Of a stretch of 64,000 nucleotides of DNA, positions 35,019-44,043 are shown piece after piece (position 1 is the stretch's first letter; each line of letters starts with the position of its first letter). The stretch is from Cyanobacteria bacterium FACHB-502 (GTDB taxonomy: Bacteria > Cyanobacteriota > Cyanobacteriia > Elainellales > Elainellaceae), in the NCBI GenBank assembly GCA_014695325.1, contig JACJNZ010000037.1:102923-166922 (forward strand). Reading direction: 5' to 3'. The notes under the pieces are model-generated. The model saw only the letters and a program-made list of their open reading frames with translations, made no database searches and was not told where the DNA came from. Made by a program: the position numbers and the translations under genes.

Positions 35019-35483
35019 ATGGTTTCCAGTCCTCAGCAAGAAGCGAAATCGATCGCCACCGGAATGCTGCGTCGCGTTCATCATATTGCGTTGAATGTTC
35101 GTGATATGGCGGCATCGCGTCACTTTTATGGCAACGTGCTGGGGCTGCGGGAGTTGACCGGGGCAGAAGTACCCGAAACGCTGAAGGAACTGTTTGAGAA
35201 AGGCGAAGCGGCAAACTTTGAAACGCCGGACGGAACGATCGTTGATTTGTTCTGGAAGCCAAACCTGCTGCCGCCCGACCCTGACCCCAGCAAGTGCTTT
35301 ACTCGTGCCGGACATCTGGCATTTGATATCAACCCAGACTTATTTGATCATGCGGTTGAAGTGCTGCGGCAAAACGAGATTGCGATCGATCACGGTCCCG
35401 TCAGCCGTCCGACCGGAAGAGGGATTTATTTTTATGATCCCGATGGCTTTTTAGTCGAGATTCGCTGCGATCCAAAGGGATAG
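35019..35483 (+). CDS. VOC superfamily protein (glyoxalase/dioxygenase fold)
   Basis: A 154-aa single VOC module: HHIALNVRDMAASRHFYGNVLG opens the first beta-alpha-beta-beta-beta unit and AGHLAFDINPDLFDHAVEVL the second. Metal-ligand candidates are His in HHIALNV, His in GHLAFDI and Glu in GFLVEIRC, arranged as in glyoxalase I-type enzymes. The substrate is unknown. The ATG at 35019 is weakly supported; an internal ATG (MLRRVHH) is possible. It stands alone between the small-gene cluster and acnB. Confidence 0.8.
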   Translation: MVSSPQQEAKSIATGMLRRVHHIALNVRDMAASRHFYGNVLGLRELTGAEVPETLKELFEKGEAANFETPDGTIVDLFWKPNLLPPDPDPSKCFTRAGHLAFDINPDLFDHAVEVLRQNEIAIDHGPVSRPTGRGIYFYDPDGFLVEIRCDPKG

Positions 35484-35687
35484 TTGCGATCTATATAGAT
35501 AGTTAAAGAGCGGAAATCTGGCTGGGCGATCGTCCAATTCAGTCCGGCAGTTTCCCCTGTCCAGAACTCCTCACAATCTGTTGGTCGAGCTACGGTAGGA
35601 ATAGAGCGAAAAATGTTTCAATGAAGATTCTGGGTGGTGCGTGTCACCCCAAGTTTTGCTGCCAGGAGACCAGGAGAAGTTAGGAAG

Positions 35688-38297
35688 ATGGATGAAGCTT
35701 ATCGGAACCACGTTGCAGAGCGATCGGCGTTAGGAATTCCACCTCTGCCGCTCGATGCAGAGCAAACCTCTGGTTTGTGCGAACTGCTCAAAAATCCTCC
35801 GGCAGGTGAGGAAGCGGTTTTGCTGAGTTTGCTGCGCGATCGCGTTCCGCCCGGAGTCGATCAGGCGGCTTATGTAAAGGCAGGTTTTTTGACCGGCGTT
35901 GCAAAGGGTGAAATTACGAGTCCCCTGGTGTCTGCTCTGGATGCAGTGGAGCTGCTAGGCACCATGATGGGTGGATATAATGTGCAGTCGCTGATCGATC
36001 TGCTGCAAGTTGAAAATGCTGAAATTGCAAGCGCAGCAGCAAAGGCTTTAAGCAGAATTCTGCTGGTGTACGATGCCTTTCATGACGTGCAGGAACTCGC
36101 CGAACAGGGCAACGGCAATGCTCAGCAGGTGATGGAATCCTGGGCGAATGCAGACTGGTTTACCACTCGTCCCGAACTGGCGGAATCGATCACGGTGACG
36201 GTGTTTAAGGTTCCGGGCGAAACGAATACCGATGATTTGTCTCCGGCAACCCACGCGACAACTCGCCCCGATATTCCGCTTCATGCCTTGGCAATGCTGG
36301 AAACTCGCCAACCGGGAAGCCTGGAGACGATCGCCCAACTCAAGCAAAAAGGCCATCCCGTCGCTTATGTAGGGGATGTCGTGGGAACCGGGTCTTCCCG
36401 TAAATCAGCCATCAACTCCGTGCTATGGCACATCGGACAGGACATTCCCTTCGTGCCCAATAAGCGATCGGGTGGCTATGTGCTGGGCGGCAAGATTGCG
36501 CCGATTTTCTTCAACACCGCAGAAGATTCGGGCGCGTTGCCGATCGAGTGCGATGTGTCGCAAATGGAAACCGGGGATGTGATTACGATCTATCCCTACA
36601 AAGGCGAAATTCAGAATGAATCGGGTGAGACGATCGCCACCTTTAAACTGAAGCCGGACACGATTTTGGATGAAGTACGGGCAGGCGGACGAATTCCCCT
36701 GCTGATCGGTCGGACGCTGACGGATAAGGCACGGGTGGCACTGGGCTTAAGTGTGAGCGATCGCTTCATTCGCCCATCTCCGCCGAAAGACACGGGCAAA
36801 GGCTATACCCTGGCGCAGAAAATGGTCGGCAAAGCCTGCGGTTTAGAGGGTGTGCGACCAGGAACTTCCTGTGAACCCATGATGACGACTGTGGGATCGC
36901 AGGACACCACCGGACCTATGACCCGCGACGAACTGAAAGAGCTGGCTTGCCTCGGCTTCAGTGCCGATCTGGTCATGCAGAGCTTCTGCCATACGGCGGC
37001 ATATCCCAAACCTGTAGATATCAAAACTCACCACGAACTGCCGGACTTTATCACCCAGCGCGGTGGCGTTTCCCTGCGTCCAGGCGATGGCATTATCCAC
37101 TCCTGGCTAAACCGGATGCTGCTGCCAGATACAGTGGGCACAGGCGGTGACTCCCATACTCGCTTCCCGTTGGGCATCTCTTTCCCGGCAGGTTCGGGAC
37201 TGGTGGCGTTTGCGGCAGCGTTGGGCGTAATGCCTCTGGATATGCCGGAATCGGTGCTCGTGCGGTTTACGGGTCAATTGCAGCCCGGTGTGACGCTACG
37301 CGATATCGTGAATGCGATTCCCTACGTGGCAATGCAACAGGGCAAACTCACCGTTGAGAAGCAAAACAAAAAGAACGTCTTCTCCGGTCGCATCATGGAA
37401 ATGGAAGGACTGCCCGACCTGAAACTAGAGCAAGCCTTTGAGCTGACCGATGCAACCGCAGAAAGATCCTGTGCGGGTTCAACGATCGCCCTCAGTACCG
37501 AAACCGTTGCCGAATATCTGCGATCGAATGTCGCTCTGCTGAAAAATATGGCAGCACGGGGCTACGGGGATGCTCGAACCATTCTGCGGCGCGTGGCAAA
37601 AATGGAGCAATGGCTGGCAAATCCGTCGCTGATGGAAGCCGATCAAGATGCCGAATACGCTGATGTGATCGAGGTCGATCTGGATCAGATCAAAGAACCG
37701 ATCGTCGCCGCTCCCAATGATCCCGATAACATCAAACTGATGTCGGAATGTGCAGGCGATCCGATTCACGAAGTGTTTATTGGCTCCTGCATGACCAACA
37801 TCGGGCACTATCGCGCCGCCGCCAAGATCCTCGAAGGGGCAACCTCCACCAACGTTCGCCTCTGGATCGCGCCGCCAACTCGTATGGACGAAAAGCAGCT
37901 CCGCGAAGAAGGCGTTTACGATGTCTTCAATGCCGTCGCAGCCAGAACCGAAATGCCCGGATGCTCACTTTGTATGGGCAACCAGGCGCGAGTAGAAGAT
38001 GGCGTCACGGTCTTCTCGACTTCAACGCGCAACTTCAACAACCGCATGGGCAAAGATGCCAAAGTCTATCTCGGCTCAGCGGAACTGGCAGCAGTCTGTG
38101 CCCTGCTTGGTCGGATTCCCACGGTTGAAGAGTATCAGGCGATCGTTCAGGATAAAATTAATCCCTTTGCGGCAGACCTGTATCGCTACCTCAACTTCGA
38201 CCAGATCACCGGGTTTGAAGATGAGGGTCGTGTGATTCCCCTAGAGGAAATGCCCCGGATCGAGGACATCCTGGGAATGCCGACCACTGCCCGATAG
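35688..38297 (+). CDS. acnB: Aconitate hydratase B (bifunctional, TCA cycle)
   Basis: An 869-aa AcnB-type enzyme, citrate to isocitrate via a [4Fe-4S] cluster; AcnB also handles 2-methylisocitrate. HEAT-like N-domain, then the swivel domain ([24 protein letters not shown]), then the catalytic domain. Cluster Cys residues are visible in GSCMTN and GCSLCMGN near the C-terminus. Length compares with 865 aa in E. coli. The ATG 35688 follows AGGAGAAGTTAGGAAG. In cyanobacteria AcnB is the usual aconitase. A strong stem-loop lies after the stop. Confidence 0.96.
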   Translation: MDEAYRNHVAERSALGIPPLPLDAEQTSGLCELLKNPPAGEEAVLLSLLRDRVPPGVDQAAYVKAGFLTGVAKGEITSPLVSALDAVELLGTMMGGYNVQSLIDLLQVENAEIASAAAKALSRILLVYDAFHDVQELAEQGNGNAQQVMESWANADWFTTRPELAESITVTVFKVPGETNTDDLSPATHATTRPDIPLHALAMLETRQPGSLETIAQLKQKGHPVAYVGDVVGTGSSRKSAINSVLWHIGQDIPFVPNKRSGGYVLGGKIAPIFFNTAEDSGALPIECDVSQMETGDVITIYPYKGEIQNESGETIATFKLKPDTILDEVRAGGRIPLLIGRTLTDKARVALGLSVSDRFIRPSPPKDTGKGYTLAQKMVGKACGLEGVRPGTSCEPMMTTVGSQDTTGPMTRDELKELACLGFSADLVMQSFCHTAAYPKPVDIKTHHELPDFITQRGGVSLRPGDGIIHSWLNRMLLPDTVGTGGDSHTRFPLGISFPAGSGLVAFAAALGVMPLDMPESVLVRFTGQLQPGVTLRDIVNAIPYVAMQQGKLTVEKQNKKNVFSGRIMEMEGLPDLKLEQAFELTDATAERSCAGSTIALSTETVAEYLRSNVALLKNMAARGYGDARTILRRVAKMEQWLANPSLMEADQDAEYADVIEVDLDQIKEPIVAAPNDPDNIKLMSECAGDPIHEVFIGSCMTNIGHYRAAAKILEGATSTNVRLWIAPPTRMDEKQLREEGVYDVFNAVAARTEMPGCSLCMGNQARVEDGVTVFSTSTRNFNNRMGKDAKVYLGSAELAAVCALLGRIPTVEEYQAIVQDKINPFAADLYRYLNFDQITGFEDEGRVIPLEEMPRIEDILGMPTTAR

Positions 38298-38353
38298 TGC
38301 GGGCAACCTCGTCTAGACTCTCGTTGTCATCAAGCAAGGTAATCAAGCAAGCA

Positions 38354-38392
38354 GGGGCAGTACCCGATCGATTCGATCTAAGGTATTGCCCC
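38354..38392. terminator. Long stem-loop between convergent acnB and usp genes
   Basis: GGGGCAGTACC (38354-38364) pairs fully with GGTATTGCCCC (38382-38392), including one G-T pair, with an inner GATCGA/TCGATC palindrome. No T-tract follows, so it may protect the 3' end rather than terminate alone. Confidence 0.5.
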
Positions 38393-38420
38393 TTATGCTA
38401 TTGCCCCTCATGATTTGACT

Positions 38421-38454
38421 CTTGATTGGCTTTATTTCTTGATTGACTTTATTG
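38421..38454. repeat. 17-bp tandem repeat, two copies
   Basis: CTTGATTGGCTTTATTT and CTTGATTGACTTTATTG, 15 of 17 identical. Confidence 0.85.
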
Positions 38455-38460
38455 CGGGAT

Positions 38461-38493
38461 CAAAGTCCCCCAAAATTGGGGAATTTAGGGGGC
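38461..38493 (+). repeat. Dispersed AAAGTCCCCC hairpin repeat
   Basis: CAAAGTCCCCCAAAATTGGG, continuing GAATTTAGGGGG. CCCCAAAATTGGGG forms an almost uninterrupted palindrome. Confidence 0.8.
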
Positions 38494-38521
38494 TGAAACG
38501 CCCAGAAGCCTACCAGAAAAA

Positions 38522-38965
38522 CTACGGCACCACCAGAACTGGGCAGGGCGAGAGATTAATCACTCGATTGGTCACGCTCTCTGACGCGCCTTCTTCGGTC
38601 AGGCCCAGCCCGCGACAGCCCATAATAATCAAATTGGCTTCGACCTCGTCTGCCACATCGCAGATCACAAACGCCGGAATTCCTTCCCGTTCAATGACCT
38701 CGGATTCGATGCCCTGCTGCTGAAATAGGGCTTTTACTTCGGTAAGCAGTTTGGCGATCGCTTCCGGTGAGGTCATTTCGCGATTACCTCCGTGGGGGAA
38801 CTGCTTCGCATCGGCGGTTGTAGCCGCTTCTCCTACTTCTAAAGACTCCACCACCGAGAGCAGCACCAGCCGACTGCTGTAGGTTTTGACGAGGTTCACC
38901 ACCGTATCTACCGCTTCCCGCGATTCACGGCTCTGGTCTACCGGGAATAGTACATTTTTGAACAT
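38522..38965 (-). CDS. Universal stress protein family
   Basis: A 147-aa single UspA domain. MFKNVLFPVDQSRESREAVD at the start and NLIIMGCRGLGLTEEGASESVTNRVI then SPCPVLVVP at the end are the family frame. In ATP-binding members the loop is G-x2-G-x9-G-S/T; here the second Gly is Glu (GASES), so nucleotide binding may be lost. GGAGG about 6 nt before the ATG 38965 decides the start. Convergent with acnB. Unidentified trigger. Confidence 0.85.
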   Translation of the reverse strand: MFKNVLFPVDQSRESREAVDTVVNLVKTYSSRLVLLSVVESLEVGEAATTADAKQFPHGGNREMTSPEAIAKLLTEVKALFQQQGIESEVIEREGIPAFVICDVADEVEANLIIMGCRGLGLTEEGASESVTNRVINLSPCPVLVVP

Positions 38966-39234
38966 TGTCCCTCCTGTTCTAATCCTGGCTTCTGATTCTG
39001 GCTTTTGATTCTGGCTTTTCAAAAAAACGAACTTGCGATCAGACGTTTTCCCAGAGAAATCCTGAAAACCAAGGGCTTACACTGCAATGAGTTCTGCATC
39101 TAGTGTACTAGAGTCACAGGCTACAGATTTTTTTCGGAAAATTTGGTCAAGAAAATGCGATCGTTTTTTAGAAATGCTCCATAAGACTTTACAATGCTAA
39201 TAGGTAAAAAGACTCATTAAAGGGAGTTCAAGCG

Positions 39235-40440
39235 GTGGCAAAAAAAGCTCTGAATAGTTTATCTGCTGCGGATTTATCAGGAAAGCGCGTTTTTGTACGA
39301 GTTGACTTCAACGTGCCTCTGGATGAGCAGGGCAAGATTACAGATGACACTCGGATTCGTGCCGCGCTCCCGACCATTCAATATCTCACCTCTAACGGGG
39401 CAAAGGTAATTCTTGCCAGCCACTTTGGTCGTCCCAAGGGCAAAGTCGTAGACAGTATGCGGCTCACCCCGGTTGCCACTCGTTTATCTGAGTTGCTGGG
39501 TCAGCCCGTGACCAAGTGCGATGACTGTATTGGCGATGCGGTAGCTAGCACGATCGCAGGCATGAAAGACGGCGATGTCGCCCTGCTGGAAAACGTTCGC
39601 TTTTATGCTGAAGAAGAAAAGAACAATCCCGAATTTTCTCAAAAGCTGGCATCCGTTGCCGATCTCTATGTAAACGACGCTTTTGGAACTGCGCACCGCG
39701 CCCATGCTTCCACCGAAGGCGTGACTCACTACCTCAACCCCAGCGTTGCAGGTTTTCTGATCGAAAAAGAATTGCAGTATTTGCAGGGCGCGATCGAAGA
39801 ACCTCAGCGTCCTCTAGCAGCTATCATCGGTGGTTCCAAGGTTTCTAGCAAAATCACTGTGATTGAAACCCTGCTAGAGAAAGTAGACAAGCTGCTAATC
39901 GGCGGCGGCATGATCTTCACGTTCTATAGGGCACGCGGCTTGAGCGTCGGCAAATCCCTGGTTGAAGATGAGTATGTAGAACTGGCACAAAAGCTGGAAG
40001 CCAAAGCAAAGGAAAGAGGCGTTGAGTTGGTGCTGCCCACTGATGTCGTCGTTGCCGATAACTTTGCCCCCGATGCCAATGCCCAAACCGTCAGCATCAG
40101 CAACATTCCCGATGGCTGGATGGGTCTGGATATTGGTCCCGACTCGATCAAGCAGTTTGAATCCGCTCTGGCAGACTGCAAGACCGTGATCTGGAATGGT
40201 CCAATGGGCGTGTTTGAGTTCGACAAGTTCGCCAAGGGCACAGAGGCAGTCGCAAAGAGCCTAGCGACCCTGACCGGAAAGGGAGCCAGCACGATCGTTG
40301 GTGGTGGAGATTCAGTAGCAGCAGTCGAGAAAGTCGGCTTGGCAGACCAGATGAGCCACATTTCCACAGGGGGTGGAGCTAGCCTGGAACTGCTGGAAGG
40401 CAAAGTGTTGCCCGGTATCGCCGCGCTGAACGATGCTTAA
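39235..40440 (+). CDS. pgk: Phosphoglycerate kinase
   Basis: A 401-aa two-domain kinase linking 1,3-bisphosphoglycerate and 3-phosphoglycerate in glycolysis and the Calvin cycle. [13 protein letters not shown] (residues 19-31) is the PGK signature; [15 protein letters not shown] and HFGRPKG bind substrate. [18 protein letters not shown] and [11 protein letters not shown] with [14 protein letters not shown] build the nucleotide side. The start is GTG 39235 with AAAGGGAG about 8 nt before it. An intrinsic terminator follows the stop by about 70 bp. Confidence 0.97.
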   Translation: MAKKALNSLSAADLSGKRVFVRVDFNVPLDEQGKITDDTRIRAALPTIQYLTSNGAKVILASHFGRPKGKVVDSMRLTPVATRLSELLGQPVTKCDDCIGDAVASTIAGMKDGDVALLENVRFYAEEEKNNPEFSQKLASVADLYVNDAFGTAHRAHASTEGVTHYLNPSVAGFLIEKELQYLQGAIEEPQRPLAAIIGGSKVSSKITVIETLLEKVDKLLIGGGMIFTFYRARGLSVGKSLVEDEYVELAQKLEAKAKERGVELVLPTDVVVADNFAPDANAQTVSISNIPDGWMGLDIGPDSIKQFESALADCKTVIWNGPMGVFEFDKFAKGTEAVAKSLATLTGKGASTIVGGGDSVAAVEKVGLADQMSHISTGGGASLELLEGKVLPGIAALNDA

Positions 40441-40511
40441 TTGAATCTCCTGGCTGGTGTTCCTTTAGAGAAACGCCTTGAGAGAAACGTTAGTAGAGAA
40501 GTGAAGCAACG

Positions 40512-40544
40512 GACTGAGTAGGATTTCTGCTCAGTCTTTTTCTT
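40512..40544 (+). terminator. Intrinsic terminator of pgk
   Basis: GACTGAG (40512-40518) pairs with CTCAGTC (40530-40536), then TTTTTCTT. Confidence 0.85.
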
Positions 40545-40618
40545 GCAGTGTTCCTGGATGGTGCAACAGGTTTGGCATTCCCCGAACACCCAGCTCCTCA
40601 TGCGATCGACGGGTACGA

Positions 40619-41686
40619 CTAATCTACATATCCCAGCCCCAGGAGCAGAGATAGAAGCAAATTTGTCGCTAGAGCGATCGCGCCAAAGCCACAGCCCAGA
40701 CAAAGAAACCTCTGAATCGATTGATTGGTGCGGAGCCAGAGCAAAATCGCGGCGGCAACTGCCAGAAGGATTGAAACAACCTGAACAATCTGCATGATCA
40801 GATACGAGTATCCCTGCTGCGAAAACATGTCGGCTAAACCCAGGAGACTTAGTAGGTGATTAGAATTCCAGGTCAGCGACCACCAGCAAAGGCTAAAAAT
40901 TGCTGCACTGGTGCTAATGCTAAGCAGGCTCTTACTGAAACGATTCAAGCTGCTCCAGAGTAAAAGCGCAGTGGTCAACATTGTGATCACGCCAGTCACG
41001 ATCGCGCTTCCACTCACAACCGAGCCCCAGCTCTCCGGGGTAAATCCATAAGGGGTCACAAGCGTGTAAGGAACTCGCCCCAGCCAACTTCCGATTAATT
41101 GATACATTCCAATGCCGCAGGCAAAGCTAGCAAAGCTCTTGCTCAGATTGCCAGGGTGGAACCAGGTGAAGAGAGCAGCACTGATCCCGGCTGCCAGTGA
41201 GAGTCCAGTGCTAATCCACAGCAGGCGGAGTTCACCCAACCGCACCAGCATATTCATGCTCCAGTACTCTTGCCGAATTGCCTGAATTTGCTGAGAACTC
41301 AATCCCAGGTTCTTGATTTCATACATCTGTGCCAGGATAGGGGCATAATTTAGCCCTGTGTCCTTGCACTCAACCGATCGCCCGCCATACTCAGCACGAC
41401 AATTGCTGAAATCGTATTTATAGTCCTTTCCTTTAGTCAGGCGGAGGGCTAGCAAACGGTCTTGAAGTTCTGTCTGACACTGGAATTGCTGCCCAGTTTC
41501 TGTACAGGTAAAGATCCGATTGGGTAAGCGAACGGTACTGTTTTGCTCGGTGCGAATCGACAGACTGGCAAAAGGAGTATTGGGCACGCTTGGCGCATTC
41601 TGCAAGAGCAGCAGCAGAAACGCGCTAATTAGTACAATCCAGAGGCTAAATAAAAATCTTGAAAGGAATAATACGGCTTGACGCAT
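40619..41686 (-). CDS. Membrane protein of unknown function
   Basis: A 355-aa protein. N-terminal helix (residues 10-32, SRFLFSLWIVLISAFLLLLLQ) is followed by a roughly 110-residue extra-cytoplasmic domain with four Cys (FTCTETGQQFQCQ, FSNCRAEYGGRSVECKD), likely two disulfides. About six helices then follow to the end (LLLSLLLGLGYVD). I recognise no family. Convergent with pgk and divergent from the BtuF-like gene; its ATG at 41686 is not preceded by a clear ribosome site. Confidence 0.65.
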   Translation of the reverse strand: MRQAVLFLSRFLFSLWIVLISAFLLLLLQNAPSVPNTPFASLSIRTEQNSTVRLPNRIFTCTETGQQFQCQTELQDRLLALRLTKGKDYKYDFSNCRAEYGGRSVECKDTGLNYAPILAQMYEIKNLGLSSQQIQAIRQEYWSMNMLVRLGELRLLWISTGLSLAAGISAALFTWFHPGNLSKSFASFACGIGMYQLIGSWLGRVPYTLVTPYGFTPESWGSVVSGSAIVTGVITMLTTALLLWSSLNRFSKSLLSISTSAAIFSLCWWSLTWNSNHLLSLLGLADMFSQQGYSYLIMQIVQVVSILLAVAAAILLWLRTNQSIQRFLCLGCGFGAIALATNLLLSLLLGLGYVD

Positions 41687-41858
41687 TGCTTCTAGCTGCC
41701 TTGCTTATGTGGTTGAATCGATGCCCCTCACGCCTTAGAAGTTCCAATCAATTTGATTATTGCGGTTTGATTCACGTTATCTTTTCACTTCATGTAATCT
41801 TTAGAAGCAAAGGACGAGTTACACGACCTCCGGACAACTTTTATCACATTTTATTTTC

Positions 41859-42776
41859 ATGCTTCGTATTGTTTCCCTCATTCCTAGCGCAACGGAAATT
41901 GTTCACCGGTTAGGACTCACCGATGCTCTGGTGGGCCGATCGCATGAGTGCGACTATCCGCCGCAGGTGAAAGATTTGCCCGTCTGTACCGAGCCGAAAT
42001 TTAATCCCGAAGGAACGAGCCAGGAAATCCACGATCGCGTCACCGATCTACTCCAGTCTGCTTTGAGCGTGTATCGCGTCAAAACCGAAGTCCTAGAACA
42101 GCTCCAGCCAACGCACATTTTGACGCAGGCGCAGTGCGAAGTTTGTGCGGTCAGTTTGGCAGATGTGGAGCAAGCCGCTGGAACCCTGATGAGCAGTCAG
42201 CCGCAAATTATTTCCCTTCAGCCCAATCAGCTCTCGGAACTCTGGACAGACCTCGATCGCGTAGCGGCAGCCTTTGGCATTTCGGCGGCAGGATTAACGG
42301 CATCGCTACAGCAGCGAATCGATCGCTGTACTGAAAAAACACGATCGCTCACCGAAAAAGAACGACCAACGATTGCCTGTATCGAATGGATCGAACCCTT
42401 GATGGCAGCAGGCAACTGGATTCCAGAGCTGGTGGAACTGGCAGGCGGACGATCGCTTTTTGGAACCGTCGGACACCATTCGCCCTGGCTGCAATGGCAT
42501 GATTTGATTCAGGCAAATCCTGAGGCGATCGTGATCATGCCCTGTGGTTTTGATCTGGAGCGCACCAAGCAGGAAGCCAAAATTTTGCAGCAGCATCCCG
42601 ACTGGGCTGGGCTACGGGCAGTGAAAAACGATCGCGTTTACATCACAGATGGCAATCAGTATTTCAACCGTCCGGGACCACGCCTCGTAGACTCGCTGGA
42701 GATTCTGGCAGAAATTCTGCACCCCGATCGATTTAGTTTTGGGTATGCAGAGCAGGGATGGCAACCGTTTCGATAG
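41859..42776 (+). CDS. BtuF-like cobalamin-binding-type protein without a signal peptide
   Basis: A 305-aa protein of the periplasmic-binding-protein class III fold (BtuF/FhuD-like): MLRIVSLIPSATEIVHRLGL, GRSHECDYP, EVLEQLQPTHILTQAQCEVC, and PGPRLVDSLEILAEILHP at the end. This HECDYP-bearing subgroup is often annotated as cobalamin-binding protein. The ATG begins directly at the domain, so no signal peptide is evident and it may be cytosolic. No BtuC/D transporter genes are near, so a role in solute uptake is doubtful. Ligand not assigned. Confidence 0.8.
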   Translation: MLRIVSLIPSATEIVHRLGLTDALVGRSHECDYPPQVKDLPVCTEPKFNPEGTSQEIHDRVTDLLQSALSVYRVKTEVLEQLQPTHILTQAQCEVCAVSLADVEQAAGTLMSSQPQIISLQPNQLSELWTDLDRVAAAFGISAAGLTASLQQRIDRCTEKTRSLTEKERPTIACIEWIEPLMAAGNWIPELVELAGGRSLFGTVGHHSPWLQWHDLIQANPEAIVIMPCGFDLERTKQEAKILQQHPDWAGLRAVKNDRVYITDGNQYFNRPGPRLVDSLEILAEILHPDRFSFGYAEQGWQPFR

Positions 42777-42789
42777 GAGTGGCAAGGTT

Positions 42790-42822
42790 CAAAGTCCCCC
42801 AGTTTTGGGGGATTTAGGGAGC
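42790..42822 (+). repeat. Dispersed AAAGTCCCCC hairpin repeat
   Basis: CAAAGTCCCCCAGTTTTGGG, continuing GGATTTAGGGAGC; downstream of the BtuF-like gene, where it may also end transcription. Confidence 0.8.
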
Positions 42823-42866
42823 TGCAAAACTCGAAGCTCGCTTAGACTCATATGCCTACAGTTGTT

Positions 42867-42902
42867 GACGCAAGGGAAATAGATGATGCAAGAGAAATAG
42901 AT
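42867..42902. repeat. 18-bp tandem repeat, two copies
   Basis: GAYGCAAGRGAAATAGAT is doubled, 16 of 18 identical. Confidence 0.85.
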
Positions 42903-43065
42903 CGAGCCGCATCAAAACTCAGTCATCAGTAGGGCACGATCGTCACCCTTCAGCATCTTTAAATAGGAAGCGGCAATCTCATTTCTGTTAAGAGTTGCAA
43001 ATTTTTTTGAATTTATGTTAAGTTTATCTACACCAAGGTTGATCCTAAGTGAGGTTTGAGCCGTT

Positions 43066-43209
43066 ATGGAAAGTCAACAGTCTAAGTTTGGTTTTACCCA
43101 GTTTGCTGAAACCTGGAATGGTCGTCTGGCAATGCTGGGTTTTGTCATCGGAGTCGCAACTGAGTTCCTCACCGGTCAGGGTATCCTGTCTCAGCTTGGT
43201 CTGATGTAA
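43066..43209 (+). CDS. High-light-inducible one-helix protein (HliP/Scp)
   Basis: A 47-aa protein, MESQQSKFGFTQFAETWNGR at the start, then LAMLGFVIGVATEFLTGQGI and LSQLGLM. The single transmembrane helix carries the chlorophyll-a/b-binding motif ExxNGRxAMxGF. Hli proteins bind chlorophyll and carotenoid and protect photosystem assembly under light stress. Too short for default ORF cut-offs, so it is easily missed. A clean terminator follows at 43261. High-light promoter elements were not recognised. Confidence 0.93.
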   Translation: MESQQSKFGFTQFAETWNGRLAMLGFVIGVATEFLTGQGILSQLGLM

Positions 43210-43565
43210 TTCGTTCTTATCCTCTAGTTTCTTAATCCATCTTTCAGAAATCCTTAGTGGGGGAGCCAAGTTGGTTCCCTTTTTCTTTGCGTCAATTTTC
43301 TGCCGATCGCAGAACCATCCCCTCACAAAATATTCATAAACAACTTTGCCGATAGGAATAACTTTGCTTACAGGAATCAATAAAGATAGGTAGAGAGATC
43401 CGATCTCTTTTCCAGCAGACGGCTCCAGTAAAATGAGATTAATCGAAAGAGAAAGAAGCATTGTTCAAACTCATTTAAGGCTGCCGGTCGTGAAGCGGCA
43501 TGATGAGCACGATCGTGACATTGAACAATTCGTTTAACAAACTCGTAAAACGGTGAAGGGAAGCG
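43210..43565. other. Spacer between hli and the DUF1825 gene
   Basis: It holds the hli terminator at 43261-43287 and, by position, the DUF1825 promoter. A minus-strand frame runs through it but looks non-coding. Confidence 0.5.
43261..43287 (+). terminator. Intrinsic terminator of the hli gene
   Basis: GGGAGCC pairs with GGTTCCC (one G-T), loop AAGTT, then TTTTTCTT. Confidence 0.8.
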
Positions 43566-43889
43566 ATGGGATTTTTTGATTCTGAAATTGTTCAGCAGGA
43601 AGCCAGAAACCTGTTTGAGGACTACCAATCGCTCATGCGACTGGGATCAGACTATGGCAAGTTCGATCGTGAGGGCAAAAAAATTTACATCGAAAAAATG
43701 GAAGAAATGATGGACCGCTATCGTGTGTTTATGAAGCGGTTTGAGCTATCAGAAGACTTCATGGCGCAGATGACGGTTGAGCAGCTCAAAACCCAGCTGG
43801 GCCAGTTTGGTGTGACGCCGCAGCAGATGTTTGACCAGATGCACATGACCCTGGAGCGGATGAAGGCAGAGCTAGAAAGAACTTCTTGA
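43566..43889 (+). CDS. DUF1825 family protein
   Basis: A 107-aa helical soluble protein, starting MGFFDSEIVQQEARNLFEDY with the middle DREGKKIYIEKMEEMMDRYR and a Met-rich tail (QMFDQMHMTLERMKAEL). DUF1825 occurs in oxygenic phototrophs and some relatives; its function is unknown. AAGGGA lies 7 nt before the ATG. It is followed by sppA in the same direction after 154 bp. Confidence 0.85.
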   Translation: MGFFDSEIVQQEARNLFEDYQSLMRLGSDYGKFDREGKKIYIEKMEEMMDRYRVFMKRFELSEDFMAQMTVEQLKTQLGQFGVTPQQMFDQMHMTLERMKAELERTS

Positions 43890-44043
43890 CCAAGCAGGAG
43901 TTAAAGACCAAGCTCATTACCTGCCAGGGAAACAGCTTTGCATCGCTAGAGGGACGGAGTACAGTAGAACTGAAGCTTCACAGAATTATCTGCTTTTTTC
44001 TGATTCCTGCTGCTTCGGTGCAACCCCGACTCCTCACTTCATA

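Noticed and set aside
43045..43461. 138-codon minus-strand frame
   Set aside because: It runs antisense to the clearly coding hli gene and through its terminator.
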